A stretch of 64,000 bases of DNA from Hyphomicrobiales bacterium (GTDB lineage Bacteria; Pseudomonadota; Alphaproteobacteria; Rhizobiales; Aestuariivirgaceae). Positions 51,851 to 59,715 of the stretch are shown here, piece by piece. A model generated the notes under the pieces. The model was given only the letters and a program-made list of their open reading frames with translations. It made no database searches and had not been told where the DNA came from. Every line of letters starts with the position of its first letter. Position 1 is the stretch's first letter. The position numbers and the translations under genes are program-made. The stretch is taken from NCBI GenBank assembly GCA_016710435.1, contig JADJVV010000001.1, forward strand, positions 2,316,501-2,380,500, read 5' to 3'.

Positions 51851-53841
51851 GGCGCAGGCGCCGTGGCCGCGAGGATCGTGTCGACATTGTCCTGCGTGAC
51901 GAAGATCAGGCCGGAGTCACCAATTGCAGGCAGCGGATTTTGCAGCCACTGGTCCATGCCGAGGTTGCGGATGATGTCGTTCTTGAAGGTGTAGAGATAG
52001 AGCACCGCGAAGAAGTCCATGGTCTCGTACTTCTCCATGTTGATCATCTTTACGGTTCCATCCTTGATGGAATTCATGAAGTCGCGGCCCGCCTCGTTGG
52101 AGGTGACGATGATCTTGCCCGCCTTGCCGGACTCCGTCACCGCGCGGACGATGCCGGGGCCGGCTTCGGAGTCAAAGCCCACCATACCCGTGAGGTTGGG
52201 GTGGCCCTGGATGATGGCGGCCGTGTTGGCCGCCACCTGTTCCACGTTGGTGCCGGATTCTTCATCGGCCACCACCTTGATCTCCGGGCAGTTCTTGGCG
52301 AGCGAGTCACGCAAGCCCTGGCGCGCGGCGATGAAGTTGCTGGCCGCGAGGTAGGAGATTGTGCCGATCTCACCCGAGGCGAGGCCGGCATCCTTGTGGT
52401 AGCGGCACTGATATTCGCCGTGCTGGTAGCCGAGGTTGTACCAGTTGGTGCCGAGATAGGTGAGGCGCTTCGAGGCGGCGAGATCGCCATCGGTCACGAC
52501 AGTCGGCACCTTCTTGTCGATGCACTTGTCCACTTCCGAGGCAAGCGCATCATCCCAGCCGCCGACAATGATGATACCGGCAGGGTTCTTGGTGCATTCG
52601 GCGTCAACCGTGGTGATGAAGGCCGCGAGATCGACCGACGTCGGGCCTGCAATCCTCACCTTCACGTTCAGCGCCTTGCGTGCCGATTCAAGGCCGGGAT
52701 AGACCCGCTCCACGAACAGCGGCAGGTTGGACGCGTTGCTGATCCAGACATATTCCTGATCGGAGCGGCTCGCATCGCCGATAGGCACATCCAGTCCCTT
52801 GGGCGTGTTGTTCGACGCAGCGGCAGGATCGGTCGCCGCGAGGATCGTATCGACATTGTCCTTGGTGACGAAGATCAGGCCTGAGTCACCAATTGCAGGC
52901 AGCGGATTCTGCAGCCACTGGTCCATGCCGAGGTTGCGGATGATGTCGTTCTTGAAGGTGTAGAGATACGAGATCGCGAAGAAATCCATCGTCTCGTATT
53001 TTTCCATGTTGATCATCTTCACGGTTCCATCCTTGATGGAATTCATGAAATCGCGTCCTGCCTCGTTGGACGTGACGATGATCTTGCCTGCCTTGCCGGA
53101 TTCCGTCACCGCGCGAACGATGCCGGGGCCAGCTTCCGAGTCAAAGCCCACCATGCCCGTGAGGTTCGGGTGGCCCTGGATGATGGCAGCCGTGTTGGCC
53201 GCAACCTGTTCCACGTTCGTGCCCGACTCCTCATCGGCCACGACTTTCACGTCGGGGCAGGTCTTGGCCAGCGCATCGCGCAGGCCCTGGCGCGCGGCCA
53301 TGAAATTGCTGGCGGCGAGAAAAGAGATGGTGCCGACTTCACCCGCCGCAAGGCCCGCTTCCTTGTGATACTGGCACTGGTACAGACCGTGCTGGTAGCC
53401 GAGGTTGTACCAGTTGGTGCCGAGATAGGTGAGGCGCTTCGAATTGGCGAGGTCGCCATCCGTGACGATGGTCGGTACCTTCTTGTCGATGCACTTGTCG
53501 ACTTCGGAGGCAAGCGCGTCGTCCCATCCGCCGACCACGATCACGCCTGCAGGGTTCTTGGTGCATTCGGCGTCAACCGTGGTGATGAAGGCGGCGAGAT
53601 CAACCGATGTCGGGCCCGCAATCCTCACCTTCACGTTGAACGCCTTCCGCGCGGCTTCGAGGCCGGGATAGACCCGCTCCACGAACAGCGGCAGGTTTGA
53701 AGCGTTGCTGATCCAGACATATTCCTGGTCGGCGCGGCTGGCGTCCCCGATGGAGACGTTCAACCCGGTGGGTGACTCGGACCGGGCAGGGGCTGCAAGC
53801 CCGGCAGCGAGCGCCATCGCGCACAGCAGAATTCTCTTCAT
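51847..53841 (-). CDS. ABC sugar-type binding protein with two tandem near-identical ligand domains
   Basis: 664 residues from the ATG at 53841, which has GGAGGGAG upstream (preferred to the ATG at 53862). One signal peptide (ILLCAMALAAGLAAPARS) is followed by two type I periplasmic-binding domains offset by 323 residues, about 25-340 and 348-663. Both begin with IGDASR.DQEYVWISNASN and share nearly all residues, including GPTSVDLAAFITTVDAECTK and GTNVEQVAANTAAIIQGHPN. They differ at scattered sites (VIVVGGW against IIIVGGW; YQCQYHKEAGLAAGEVGTIS against YQCRYHKDAGLASGEIGTIS). A short Ala/Asn/Thr linker joins them. The usual RbsB-like protein has one domain of about 300 residues. It serves the RbsC/RbsA-like transporter upstream in the operon. 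Confidence 0.93.
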   Translation of the reverse strand: MKRILLCAMALAAGLAAPARSESPTGLNVSIGDASRADQEYVWISNASNLPLFVERVYPGLEAARKAFNVKVRIAGPTSVDLAAFITTVDAECTKNPAGVIVVGGWDDALASEVDKCIDKKVPTIVTDGDLANSKRLTYLGTNWYNLGYQHGLYQCQYHKEAGLAAGEVGTISFLAASNFMAARQGLRDALAKTCPDVKVVADEESGTNVEQVAANTAAIIQGHPNLTGMVGFDSEAGPGIVRAVTESGKAGKIIVTSNEAGRDFMNSIKDGTVKMINMEKYETMDFFAISYLYTFKNDIIRNLGMDQWLQNPLPAIGDSGLIFVTKDNVDTILAATDPAAASNNTPKGLDVPIGDASRSDQEYVWISNASNLPLFVERVYPGLESARKALNVKVRIAGPTSVDLAAFITTVDAECTKNPAGIIIVGGWDDALASEVDKCIDKKVPTVVTDGDLAASKRLTYLGTNWYNLGYQHGEYQCRYHKDAGLASGEIGTISYLAASNFIAARQGLRDSLAKNCPEIKVVADEESGTNVEQVAANTAAIIQGHPNLTGMVGFDSEAGPGIVRAVTESGKAGKIIVTSNEAGRDFMNSIKDGTVKMINMEKYETMDFFAVLYLYTFKNDIIRNLGMDQWLQNPLPAIGDSGLIFVTQDNVDTILAATAPAP
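51866..52785. repeat. Direct repeat, copy 1 (second binding domain)
   Basis: About 920 bp repeated at an offset of exactly 969 bp (323 codons) at 52835-53754. Copies are very similar but carry many synonymous and some amino-acid differences, so this is an old in-frame tandem duplication rather than an assembly artefact. Confidence 0.9.
52835..53754. repeat. Direct repeat, copy 2 (first binding domain)
   Basis: Partner of 51866-52785. It encodes the first ligand domain behind the signal peptide. The 49 bp between the copies encode the interdomain linker. Confidence 0.9.
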
Positions 53842-53858
53842 GACTCCCTCCATGTTTT

Positions 53859-54818
53859 TCATGCGCGGCTCGTGGTCCGCGCAAACTGATCGAGTCCAAC
53901 GCTTGCCAGCAACACAAGGCCCACGACGATGAGCTGCCAGAAGGGATTGATGCCTGCGATGATCATGGCGTTTTGCAACAGCGCCATGAGCAGCACGCCA
54001 AGAAAGGCACCATGAATGGTGCCCATGCCGCCGGACAGGCTGGCGCCTCCCAGCACGACTGCCGTGATGACTTTCAGTTCAACGCCTTGCCCCGCGAGCA
54101 CGACGGCGGTGTTGAGACGCGACGCCAGCAGCGCGCCCCCAAGGCCCGAGAGAAAGCCCATGATCAGGAAGAAGACGAATACCGTGCGCTCGACATTGAT
54201 GCCCGAAAGTTTCGCCGCGCGCGCATTGCCGCCGATGTAGTAGGCCTGGCGGAAATAGCGTGTTCGGCTGACCAGGAACCAGAACACGGCCACGATCACG
54301 GCCATGAACCAGAAGGGCGAATAGATGCCGAGAATCTGTGTCTGCCCGAACATCGTGTAGCCGTTGCCGATGTTGGTGACACCCGATCCCGAGATCAGCT
54401 GCAATCCGCCGCGATAGATCGAAAGCGTGGCCAGTGTCGCGATCAGCGCGTTGATGCGGAAGCGCGTGACGAGGAAGCCGTTGATGGCGCCAAGGAACGT
54501 GCCCCATACGCAGCCGGCGAGAAAGGCGGGCACCGGCGGCCAGCCCAGCACCTTGGAACAGAGCGCCGCCATGATGCCGGAAAACGCCAGGATGCCGCCG
54601 ATGGACAGGTCGAAGACGCCCGAGATCATCAGCACCATCATGCCGCAGGCGAGAATGCCGGTCTGGGCCGTGTCAAGCAGCACCACCGCGGCGTTGCCCG
54701 TGGTCGGGAACGTGTCGGGCCGCGTGGCCGTCATCACCAGAACGAGGGCGGCAATGAGTCCGACAAGCAGCAGCGACCTGTCCGTTGCAATGCGCGAAAG
54801 CAGGTTCCGGAGGGTCAT
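53859..54818 (-). CDS. Sugar ABC transporter permease (RbsC-like)
   Basis: 319 residues, about eight to ten helices. Typical RbsC blocks: MMVLMISGVFDLSIGGILAF, GAINGFLVTRFRINALIATL, YYIGGNARAAKLSGINVERT and LGGASLSGGMGTIHGAFLGV. It works as a homodimer in the inner membrane with the double ATPase encoded just upstream. ATGA overlap with the ATPase gene. The family transports ribose, xylose, galactose, autoinducer-2 and some non-sugar compounds. Confidence 0.94.
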   Translation of the reverse strand: MTLRNLLSRIATDRSLLLVGLIAALVLVMTATRPDTFPTTGNAAVVLLDTAQTGILACGMMVLMISGVFDLSIGGILAFSGIMAALCSKVLGWPPVPAFLAGCVWGTFLGAINGFLVTRFRINALIATLATLSIYRGGLQLISGSGVTNIGNGYTMFGQTQILGIYSPFWFMAVIVAVFWFLVSRTRYFRQAYYIGGNARAAKLSGINVERTVFVFFLIMGFLSGLGGALLASRLNTAVVLAGQGVELKVITAVVLGGASLSGGMGTIHGAFLGVLLMALLQNAMIIAGINPFWQLIVVGLVLLASVGLDQFARTTSRA

Positions 54819-56320
54819 GCGGCTTGTCCTGCCATGTGATCGGTTGATGCGGCGAGTTCAAGAATCTTCACTTCCGTTGCCCCCGCGGCATCCAGTTCGC
54901 CGACGACGCGGCCATCCGCCATCACGGCGATGCGGTGCGCCAGTGCCAGCACTTCCGGCAGGTCGGAGGAGACCACCAGAATGGCCATTCCCCCGGCCGC
55001 GAGTGAGCGGAGGATGCGATAGATGTCGGCCTTTGACCCCACATCGACGCCGCGCGTGGGTTCATCGACGATGAGGATGCGGGGCTCCCGTGCCAGCCAT
55101 TTCGCCAGCAGCACCTTCTGCTGGTTGCCGCCGGAGAGCGAACGCACCTCGCGGTCAATGCCCGGCGTGGCGATGCGCAACGCCTCAACGTAGTGCTGCG
55201 CCATGGCTCGTGTTTCGGCTTCCGACAACAGGCCTCTGTGCGTGTAGGCTTCGAGATTGGCTGCGGCCATGTTCTTCACGATGCTGAAATCCATGAAGAG
55301 GCCGCCGTCCTTGCGGTCCTCCGGCAACATGGAAATGCCGGCCGCCATTGCATCGCGCGGCGAGCGCGGGCGGATCTCCACGCCGTTGACGCGGATGGTG
55401 CCGGAGGTGATGGGCCGCGCACCGAACACCGCCTCGCAGGTTTCCGTACGTCCAGCGCCCAGCAACCCCGCAAGGCAGAGGATTTCGCCGTAGCGCAGGT
55501 TGAAGCTCGCACCATGCACGCGCGGTGCCGTGAGGTTCTCCACCTCAAGCGCCATCGCCGCATCCTTCGGCGCCCGCTGCTTGTCGGGCTCGAACGAGAG
55601 TTCACGCCCCACCATCAGCGAAATGAGTTCCGCCGCTTTGACCTCCGACGTCTTGCGCACGCCGGTGACGCGGCCGTCGCGCAGCACCGTGATGCGCTGC
55701 GAAATCTCGAAGATTTCCGCCATGCGGTGCGATACGTAGATAACCGAGATGCCTTGCCCCGCCAGGCGCCGCACCACACGGAACAGATGCCGCGCTTCGC
55801 CGATCGTGAGCGATGATGTGGGTTCATCGAGGATGATGAGCTTGAGTTCGTGCGAAAGGCCCTTGGCAATCTCCACCATCTGCTGCTGGCCGGGAGAGAG
55901 CTGGTCCACCGATGTGCGCGGATCGATGTCCACCTCAAGGTCGGCGAGAATGCGTGCCGCACCGTCGAGCATCGGTTTCTTGCTGATGATGCCGAAGCGG
56001 TTCGCCGGCTGTCGGCCTGCGTAGATGTTCTCGGCCACGCTCAGGGCACCGACAAGGCTGCGCTCCTGGAAGACCATGGCAATCCCGGCATCGGCCATGG
56101 CCTGTTCGCTGCGGCCAGTGAGCGCTTCGCCATCCAGTGCGATCGAGCCGCTGTCGGGCGCGTAAACGCCGGCCACCAGATGCATCAGCGTGGATTTCCC
56201 CGCGCCGTTCTCGCCGATCAATGCGTGAATTTCACCCGGGGCGATGTCCAACGACACGCCATCCACCGCTTTGACGCCGGGAAACGTCTTCACAACATTC
56301 TTGATGACCAATCGCGACAT
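54815..56320 (-). CDS. Sugar ABC transporter ATPase, two nucleotide-binding domains (RbsA/MglA-like)
   Basis: 501 residues; GAGGAC lies before the ATG at 56320. The first domain has Walker A GENGAGKST, signature LSPGQQQMVEIAKGL and Walker B LIILDEPTSSLT. The second is degenerate at Walker A (LAGLLGAGRTETCEAVFG), as is normal for this family, and has LSGGNQQKVLLAKWL and ILIVDEPTRGVDVGSK. The pair drives the RbsC-like permease. The 84 bp gap from the PhzF-like gene is the largest within this leftward run, so an internal promoter is possible. Confidence 0.95.
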   Translation of the reverse strand: MSRLVIKNVVKTFPGVKAVDGVSLDIAPGEIHALIGENGAGKSTLMHLVAGVYAPDSGSIALDGEALTGRSEQAMADAGIAMVFQERSLVGALSVAENIYAGRQPANRFGIISKKPMLDGAARILADLEVDIDPRTSVDQLSPGQQQMVEIAKGLSHELKLIILDEPTSSLTIGEARHLFRVVRRLAGQGISVIYVSHRMAEIFEISQRITVLRDGRVTGVRKTSEVKAAELISLMVGRELSFEPDKQRAPKDAAMALEVENLTAPRVHGASFNLRYGEILCLAGLLGAGRTETCEAVFGARPITSGTIRVNGVEIRPRSPRDAMAAGISMLPEDRKDGGLFMDFSIVKNMAAANLEAYTHRGLLSEAETRAMAQHYVEALRIATPGIDREVRSLSGGNQQKVLLAKWLAREPRILIVDEPTRGVDVGSKADIYRILRSLAAGGMAILVVSSDLPEVLALAHRIAVMADGRVVGELDAAGATEVKILELAASTDHMAGQAA

Positions 56321-56404
56321 CGAAGTCCTCTGTGACGGAACGGCGAGGATGGGACAGTTTCGCAGAGCGAGTCAATAGGTTTAAAACCAGTCACCCTGTT
56401 CACA

Positions 56405-57199
56405 TCATGTCGGCAAGAACAGCGTGGCCTCGAAAGAAGTGACGGTTGGGCCTGCAATCGTCACGGAATTCCCGTGCGCCTGGCACCACAGGTCGCCGCC
56501 GCGGGGGGACAGATGACGGCTGTGGATAACGGACTTTCCCAGCCGCTCGGCCCAATAGGGGATGATGATGCGGTGCGCCGTGCCGCACACAGGATCCTCC
56601 GGCAACCCCACGCGCGGTGCGAATACCCGGATGACCACGTCAGGTCCCTTGGCCGGGGCTGTCACGATCATCGCCGTGCGTTCAAAGGTTGTGATGCGCG
56701 CAAGATCAGGCTTGAGACTGGCGACGTCCTGCTCATCGGCAAGGATGGCGATATAGCCGAAGGCGGAGTCAAAACATGCGAGCGGCGTGCGCCCGATCGC
56801 CGCTGCAATGGCTCCGGCCTGATCGGTTGATGCGTAAGCCATGAGCGGCCAATCCACCGCCACGCCATGTTCCCCTCGCCGCGCATCACGCGCGGCTCCA
56901 TCAGGAAGCAGGAACGACACCGACGTGCGCGCCCGCCCGTTCCAGTTCAATGCCACATGCGCTGCGGCCTGCGTGGCATGTCCCGCACCGGGATGAGGGC
57001 CTGTGTCGGTGAAGAAGCTGAGACGGGGCCGTGCGTCGGCCGGATTCTCGATCACGGCCAGGACGTCCGCGCCCACGACCTTGCAGACTTCCTCCATCAT
57101 CGGGTGTCTCGGCTGCCCGTCGAACACGGCGACGTAGGCCGGATTGCCATGGAAGACATGGTCCGCGAACGTCACCACCTGATGAAGCGCCGCCCGCAC
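56405..57199 (-). CDS. PhzF-family isomerase/epimerase-like protein
   Basis: 264 residues from a GTG at 57199 with GGGGTGAG upstream, four bases after the RidA stop. The diaminopimelate-epimerase-like fold is seen in HQVVTFADHVFHGNPAYVAV (the GNPA motif), FFTDTGPHPGAGHATQAAAH (G.GHAT) and VGLPEDPVCGTAHRIIIPYW (EDPVCGTAH). PhzF-like enzymes isomerise or epimerise small acids without cofactor. The catalytic glutamate of true PhzF, usually in a segment like E..V.A.G.P, is not evident (VIENPADARP here). It lies next to RidA and a D-amino-acid lyase, so a proline- or amino-acid-racemase-like role is possible. Confidence 0.82.
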   Translation of the reverse strand: MRAALHQVVTFADHVFHGNPAYVAVFDGQPRHPMMEEVCKVVGADVLAVIENPADARPRLSFFTDTGPHPGAGHATQAAAHVALNWNGRARTSVSFLLPDGAARDARRGEHGVAVDWPLMAYASTDQAGAIAAAIGRTPLACFDSAFGYIAILADEQDVASLKPDLARITTFERTAMIVTAPAKGPDVVIRVFAPRVGLPEDPVCGTAHRIIIPYWAERLGKSVIHSRHLSPRGGDLWCQAHGNSVTIAGPTVTSFEATLFLPT

Positions 57200-57202
57200 C
57201 GC

Positions 57203-57622
57203 TCACCCCGAGATGGGCTTGTGCGCGATCACCTGCATCTCGATCTTGCAGGTGAACATGAAGCGCATCGGGAAGACCGAACGCACCGGCGGGTCCTTCT
57301 TGAAATAGGTTTTGTAGATGGCGTTGAAGGGCACGAAATTTCGCGCGTCGGTGAGCCAGCATTCGCATTTCACCACGTCTTCGAGTGTGCACTTCTCCGT
57401 GGCCAGCGCCTCCTGGATGAATCCGAAGGTCTTGTGGACCTGCTCCTCGAACGGCATGTTCTCGTTGCCCGTGCCATCGCCCACGGGCACGCCATTGTCA
57501 TCGAACACAAGGTCCAGCGGATCGAACACCCACGGTCCGTAGGCTGACGTGAACACGAAGTCACCGGCCCGCATGGCCTTTGAAATCGGAACAGCGTGAT
57601 GGGCAGGATATGCACGTTTCAC
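57203..57622 (-). CDS. RidA-family (YjgF/UK114) deaminase
   Basis: 139 residues. RidA proteins hydrolyse 2-aminoacrylate and other imines or enamines released by PLP enzymes and amino-acid dehydrogenases. Blocks: SKAMRAGDFVFTSAYGPWVF, EEQVHKTFGFIQEALATEKC, DVVKCECWLTDARNFVPFN and a C-terminal KIEMQVIA. The arginine usually found in the VV(K/R)xxxxL site is in PPVRSVFPMRF here, so it may belong to a divergent Rid subgroup. It starts 12 bp after the D-amino-acid lyase gene, a context that fits imine clean-up. Confidence 0.88.
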   Translation of the reverse strand: MKRAYPAHHAVPISKAMRAGDFVFTSAYGPWVFDPLDLVFDDNGVPVGDGTGNENMPFEEQVHKTFGFIQEALATEKCTLEDVVKCECWLTDARNFVPFNAIYKTYFKKDPPVRSVFPMRFMFTCKIEMQVIAHKPISG

Positions 57623-57634
57623 GTGGGTTTCTCC

Positions 57635-58729
57635 TCAGTATTTGCCCTTGATCGGCCAGATGTCGATGATCTGTTCGCCCCGCACCACATGGAAGGCCGG
57701 ATGCAGGTTGACGGTGGGATCGCAATGCGATGTCAGGAATTCGATGGTGTCTCCAAGACCGGGGCCTGCACCTTCGAAGTCAACGGCACCATGCTCGTCG
57801 CCCATGTAGCGATAGGTGGCACCCGCCGGTGCGCCGCGTTGCGGTTCTGGTTTTCCGCTGTCGGTGGCGAAGGCCTTGAACCCCGCATTGACGATGACGC
57901 GGCCAGGATGGTTCGCCGAGACAACCGATGCCGCCAGAAAGAGTGATGGCGCGAAGGGAACACCTTTCTCCGTCGCAAGGCTCTTGGAATAGCAACTGTC
58001 CATGAACAGGAAGCTGCCTGGCTGGATCTCGGTGAACATCCCCGACGTGCCATCGATCTCGTGTGTTCCCGTGCCCGCGCCGCTGACGATGTCGGGTGCG
58101 TGTCCGGCTGCCTGCAATGCGGCGATGAGGGCCTTGAGCCGGCCCTGCTGCTCGGCGACCTGTGCCTGCCGTTCCGGCATGGGCATCACCTGCTGCAGGT
58201 GCCCCCAATAAGCCTGCACGCCGCGCAGGCGGAGCGCCTTGTGCGCGGTGCTCAGCTGCGCCAGGGCAACGGCATCCTGCAAGCTGGTGCACCCCGTTCG
58301 CCCCAGGCCGAAATCGAAATCGATGAGGATGTCGAGCGTGCGCCCCGCGGCTTTTGCCTGGGCGGCGTAGCCTTCAAGGTTCAGGTGATGATCCGCCACG
58401 ATCGAAACATCAGCGCCCGCCGCCAACAGGTTGCCGAGACGGGTCAACTGGTCCGGTGTGACGAGGGGCGATGTGATCAGCAGGCCGCGAATGCCGCCTG
58501 CCGCCAGGGCCTCTGCCTCGCCGATGGTGGCGCAACAGGCACCGACCGCGCCAGCTTCCGCCAGCCTGCGCGCGATCTCCACGCACTTGTGAGACTTCGC
58601 ATGGGGCCGCATGGCAACACCCATGGACTTGGCCCGCGCAGTCATCGCGGCGATGTTCTGGTCGAGGATATCGATGTCGAGGATCAGCGCAGGTGTCCTG
58701 ACCGCCCTCCGGCTCATGTTTACTGCCAT
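57635..58729 (-). CDS. DSD1-family PLP enzyme (D-threonine aldolase / D-serine dehydratase-like)
   Basis: 364 residues; the ATG at 58729 has GGGAG five bases upstream. It is an alanine-racemase-fold PLP enzyme: RTPALILDIDILDQNIAAMT at the N-terminus, Lys45 in RPHAKSHKC as the Schiff-base lysine, ILIDFDFGLGRTGC in the barrel and IVSGAGTGTHEI for phosphate binding. The C-terminal metal site region is FLTSHCDPTVNLHPAFHVV. Members cleave D-3-hydroxyamino acids (D-threonine to glycine and acetaldehyde) or dehydrate D-serine to pyruvate and ammonia. It heads the leftward operon, divergent from the NanR-like regulator. Confidence 0.9.
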   Translation of the reverse strand: MAVNMSRRAVRTPALILDIDILDQNIAAMTARAKSMGVAMRPHAKSHKCVEIARRLAEAGAVGACCATIGEAEALAAGGIRGLLITSPLVTPDQLTRLGNLLAAGADVSIVADHHLNLEGYAAQAKAAGRTLDILIDFDFGLGRTGCTSLQDAVALAQLSTAHKALRLRGVQAYWGHLQQVMPMPERQAQVAEQQGRLKALIAALQAAGHAPDIVSGAGTGTHEIDGTSGMFTEIQPGSFLFMDSCYSKSLATEKGVPFAPSLFLAASVVSANHPGRVIVNAGFKAFATDSGKPEPQRGAPAGATYRYMGDEHGAVDFEGAGPGLGDTIEFLTSHCDPTVNLHPAFHVVRGEQIIDIWPIKGKY

Positions 58730-58793
58730 GCCAACTCCCGCGCTCCCCCGCTTGCCAGCCAGAATGATCAAGTGGTGACAGGTTGGTCCACTA

Positions 58794-58808
58794 TTGACAT
58801 TTTGTCAA
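58794..58808. promoter_or_regulatory. Perfect palindrome in the divergent control region
   Basis: TTGACATTTTGTCAA has perfect TTGACA/TGTCAA half-sites around TTT. It lies 65 bp before the lyase start and 59 bp before the GntR start. The first half-site also reads as a -35 box, so a bound regulator would block the rightward promoter. A nearby TTGGTCCA (58783-58790) resembles GntR/FadR-type sites. Confidence 0.6.
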
Positions 58809-58866
58809 ATCCGCCATGAAGTGCTTAAATCGGTGCACAGTTGGGCAACAGGATCCAGACGTACAC

Positions 58867-59715
58867 ATGAATATGCCAAATATGCCGGTCGGCCGTCGCA
58901 AGCGCTCCCACGAGATCGCCGAACTCATCGAGGGTTCGATTTCTGCCGGCGAATTCGAGGTCGGAAGCAAGCTGCCATCGGAGAAGGACCTCGCGGAACG
59001 CTTCGGTGTCGGCAGGCCTTCCGTGCGGGAAGCACTGTTCCTCCTGCAGCAGCAGGGTTTTGTGCAGATCACCAGTGGTGCGCGCGCCGAAGTGACCGCC
59101 CCCAACGCCCAGTTCCTTACCAACCAGCTCGCCGGCCTCGTGAAGCGCATCGCCTCGCGCGGCGGCGGCCAGGGCCACCTTGAAAAGGCGCGCCTCCTCT
59201 TCGAAGCTGGCGTCGCCTGGCAGGCCGCGCAATGCGCCACCGACGAGGACATCAAGCGCCTCAAGCTCGCACTCGACAACAATGCGGCAGCCATCGGTGA
59301 CACCGCGGAATTCATCCGCACCGACGTCGCCTTCCACTATGAACTGACCGTCATCACCCGCAATCCGGTATTCTCCGCCATTCACGATATTCTCGTGCAA
59401 TGGCTCATCGACCAGCGCACCACCACCATTCACATGCCGGACGCGGACCGCTTGTCCATCCGCGATCACACCGCAGTCTATGAAGCGGTGGCGCAACATG
59501 ATCCCATGCGCGCCTTCCATGAGATGACATCGCATCTCCGCCTCATCAGCCAGCTCTACAAGGAATCGAAGCGCCTCCACGATGAAATCATGCGCAACGT
59601 CGCAAAGGATGTGGCGGCGCGCGTGGACCGTGAGAACGAGGCCATGTGGAGCAGCCTGCGCGTCGACCGCGCCTCTGCCGACAAGTCCGGCAAGAAACGA
59701 AAGCCTGAGCCATGA
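58867..59715 (+). CDS. GntR-family transcriptional regulator, NanR-like
   Basis: 282 residues from the ATG at 58867; ATGs at 58873 and 58882 are possible. The winged helix reads FEVGSKLPSEKDLAERFGVG and RPSVREALFLLQQQGFVQI. The FCD domain has the ligand and metal region FIRTDVAFHYELTVITRNPV. Blocks after the helix (SGARAEVTAPNAQFLTNQL, HATDEDIK-like CATDEDIKRLKLALDNN) match the NanR subgroup known from sialic-acid control in E. coli, but no sialate genes are present. It therefore most likely governs this D-amino-acid island. It shares an ATGA overlap with dadA. Confidence 0.9.
   Translation: MNMPNMPVGRRKRSHEIAELIEGSISAGEFEVGSKLPSEKDLAERFGVGRPSVREALFLLQQQGFVQITSGARAEVTAPNAQFLTNQLAGLVKRIASRGGGQGHLEKARLLFEAGVAWQAAQCATDEDIKRLKLALDNNAAAIGDTAEFIRTDVAFHYELTVITRNPVFSAIHDILVQWLIDQRTTTIHMPDADRLSIRDHTAVYEAVAQHDPMRAFHEMTSHLRLISQLYKESKRLHDEIMRNVAKDVAARVDRENEAMWSSLRVDRASADKSGKKRKPEP

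Noticed and set aside
51866..53754. Assembly artefact producing the doubled binding protein
   Set aside because: An artefact would give identical copies; these differ at many positions while the frame is kept, and the linker is unique sequence.
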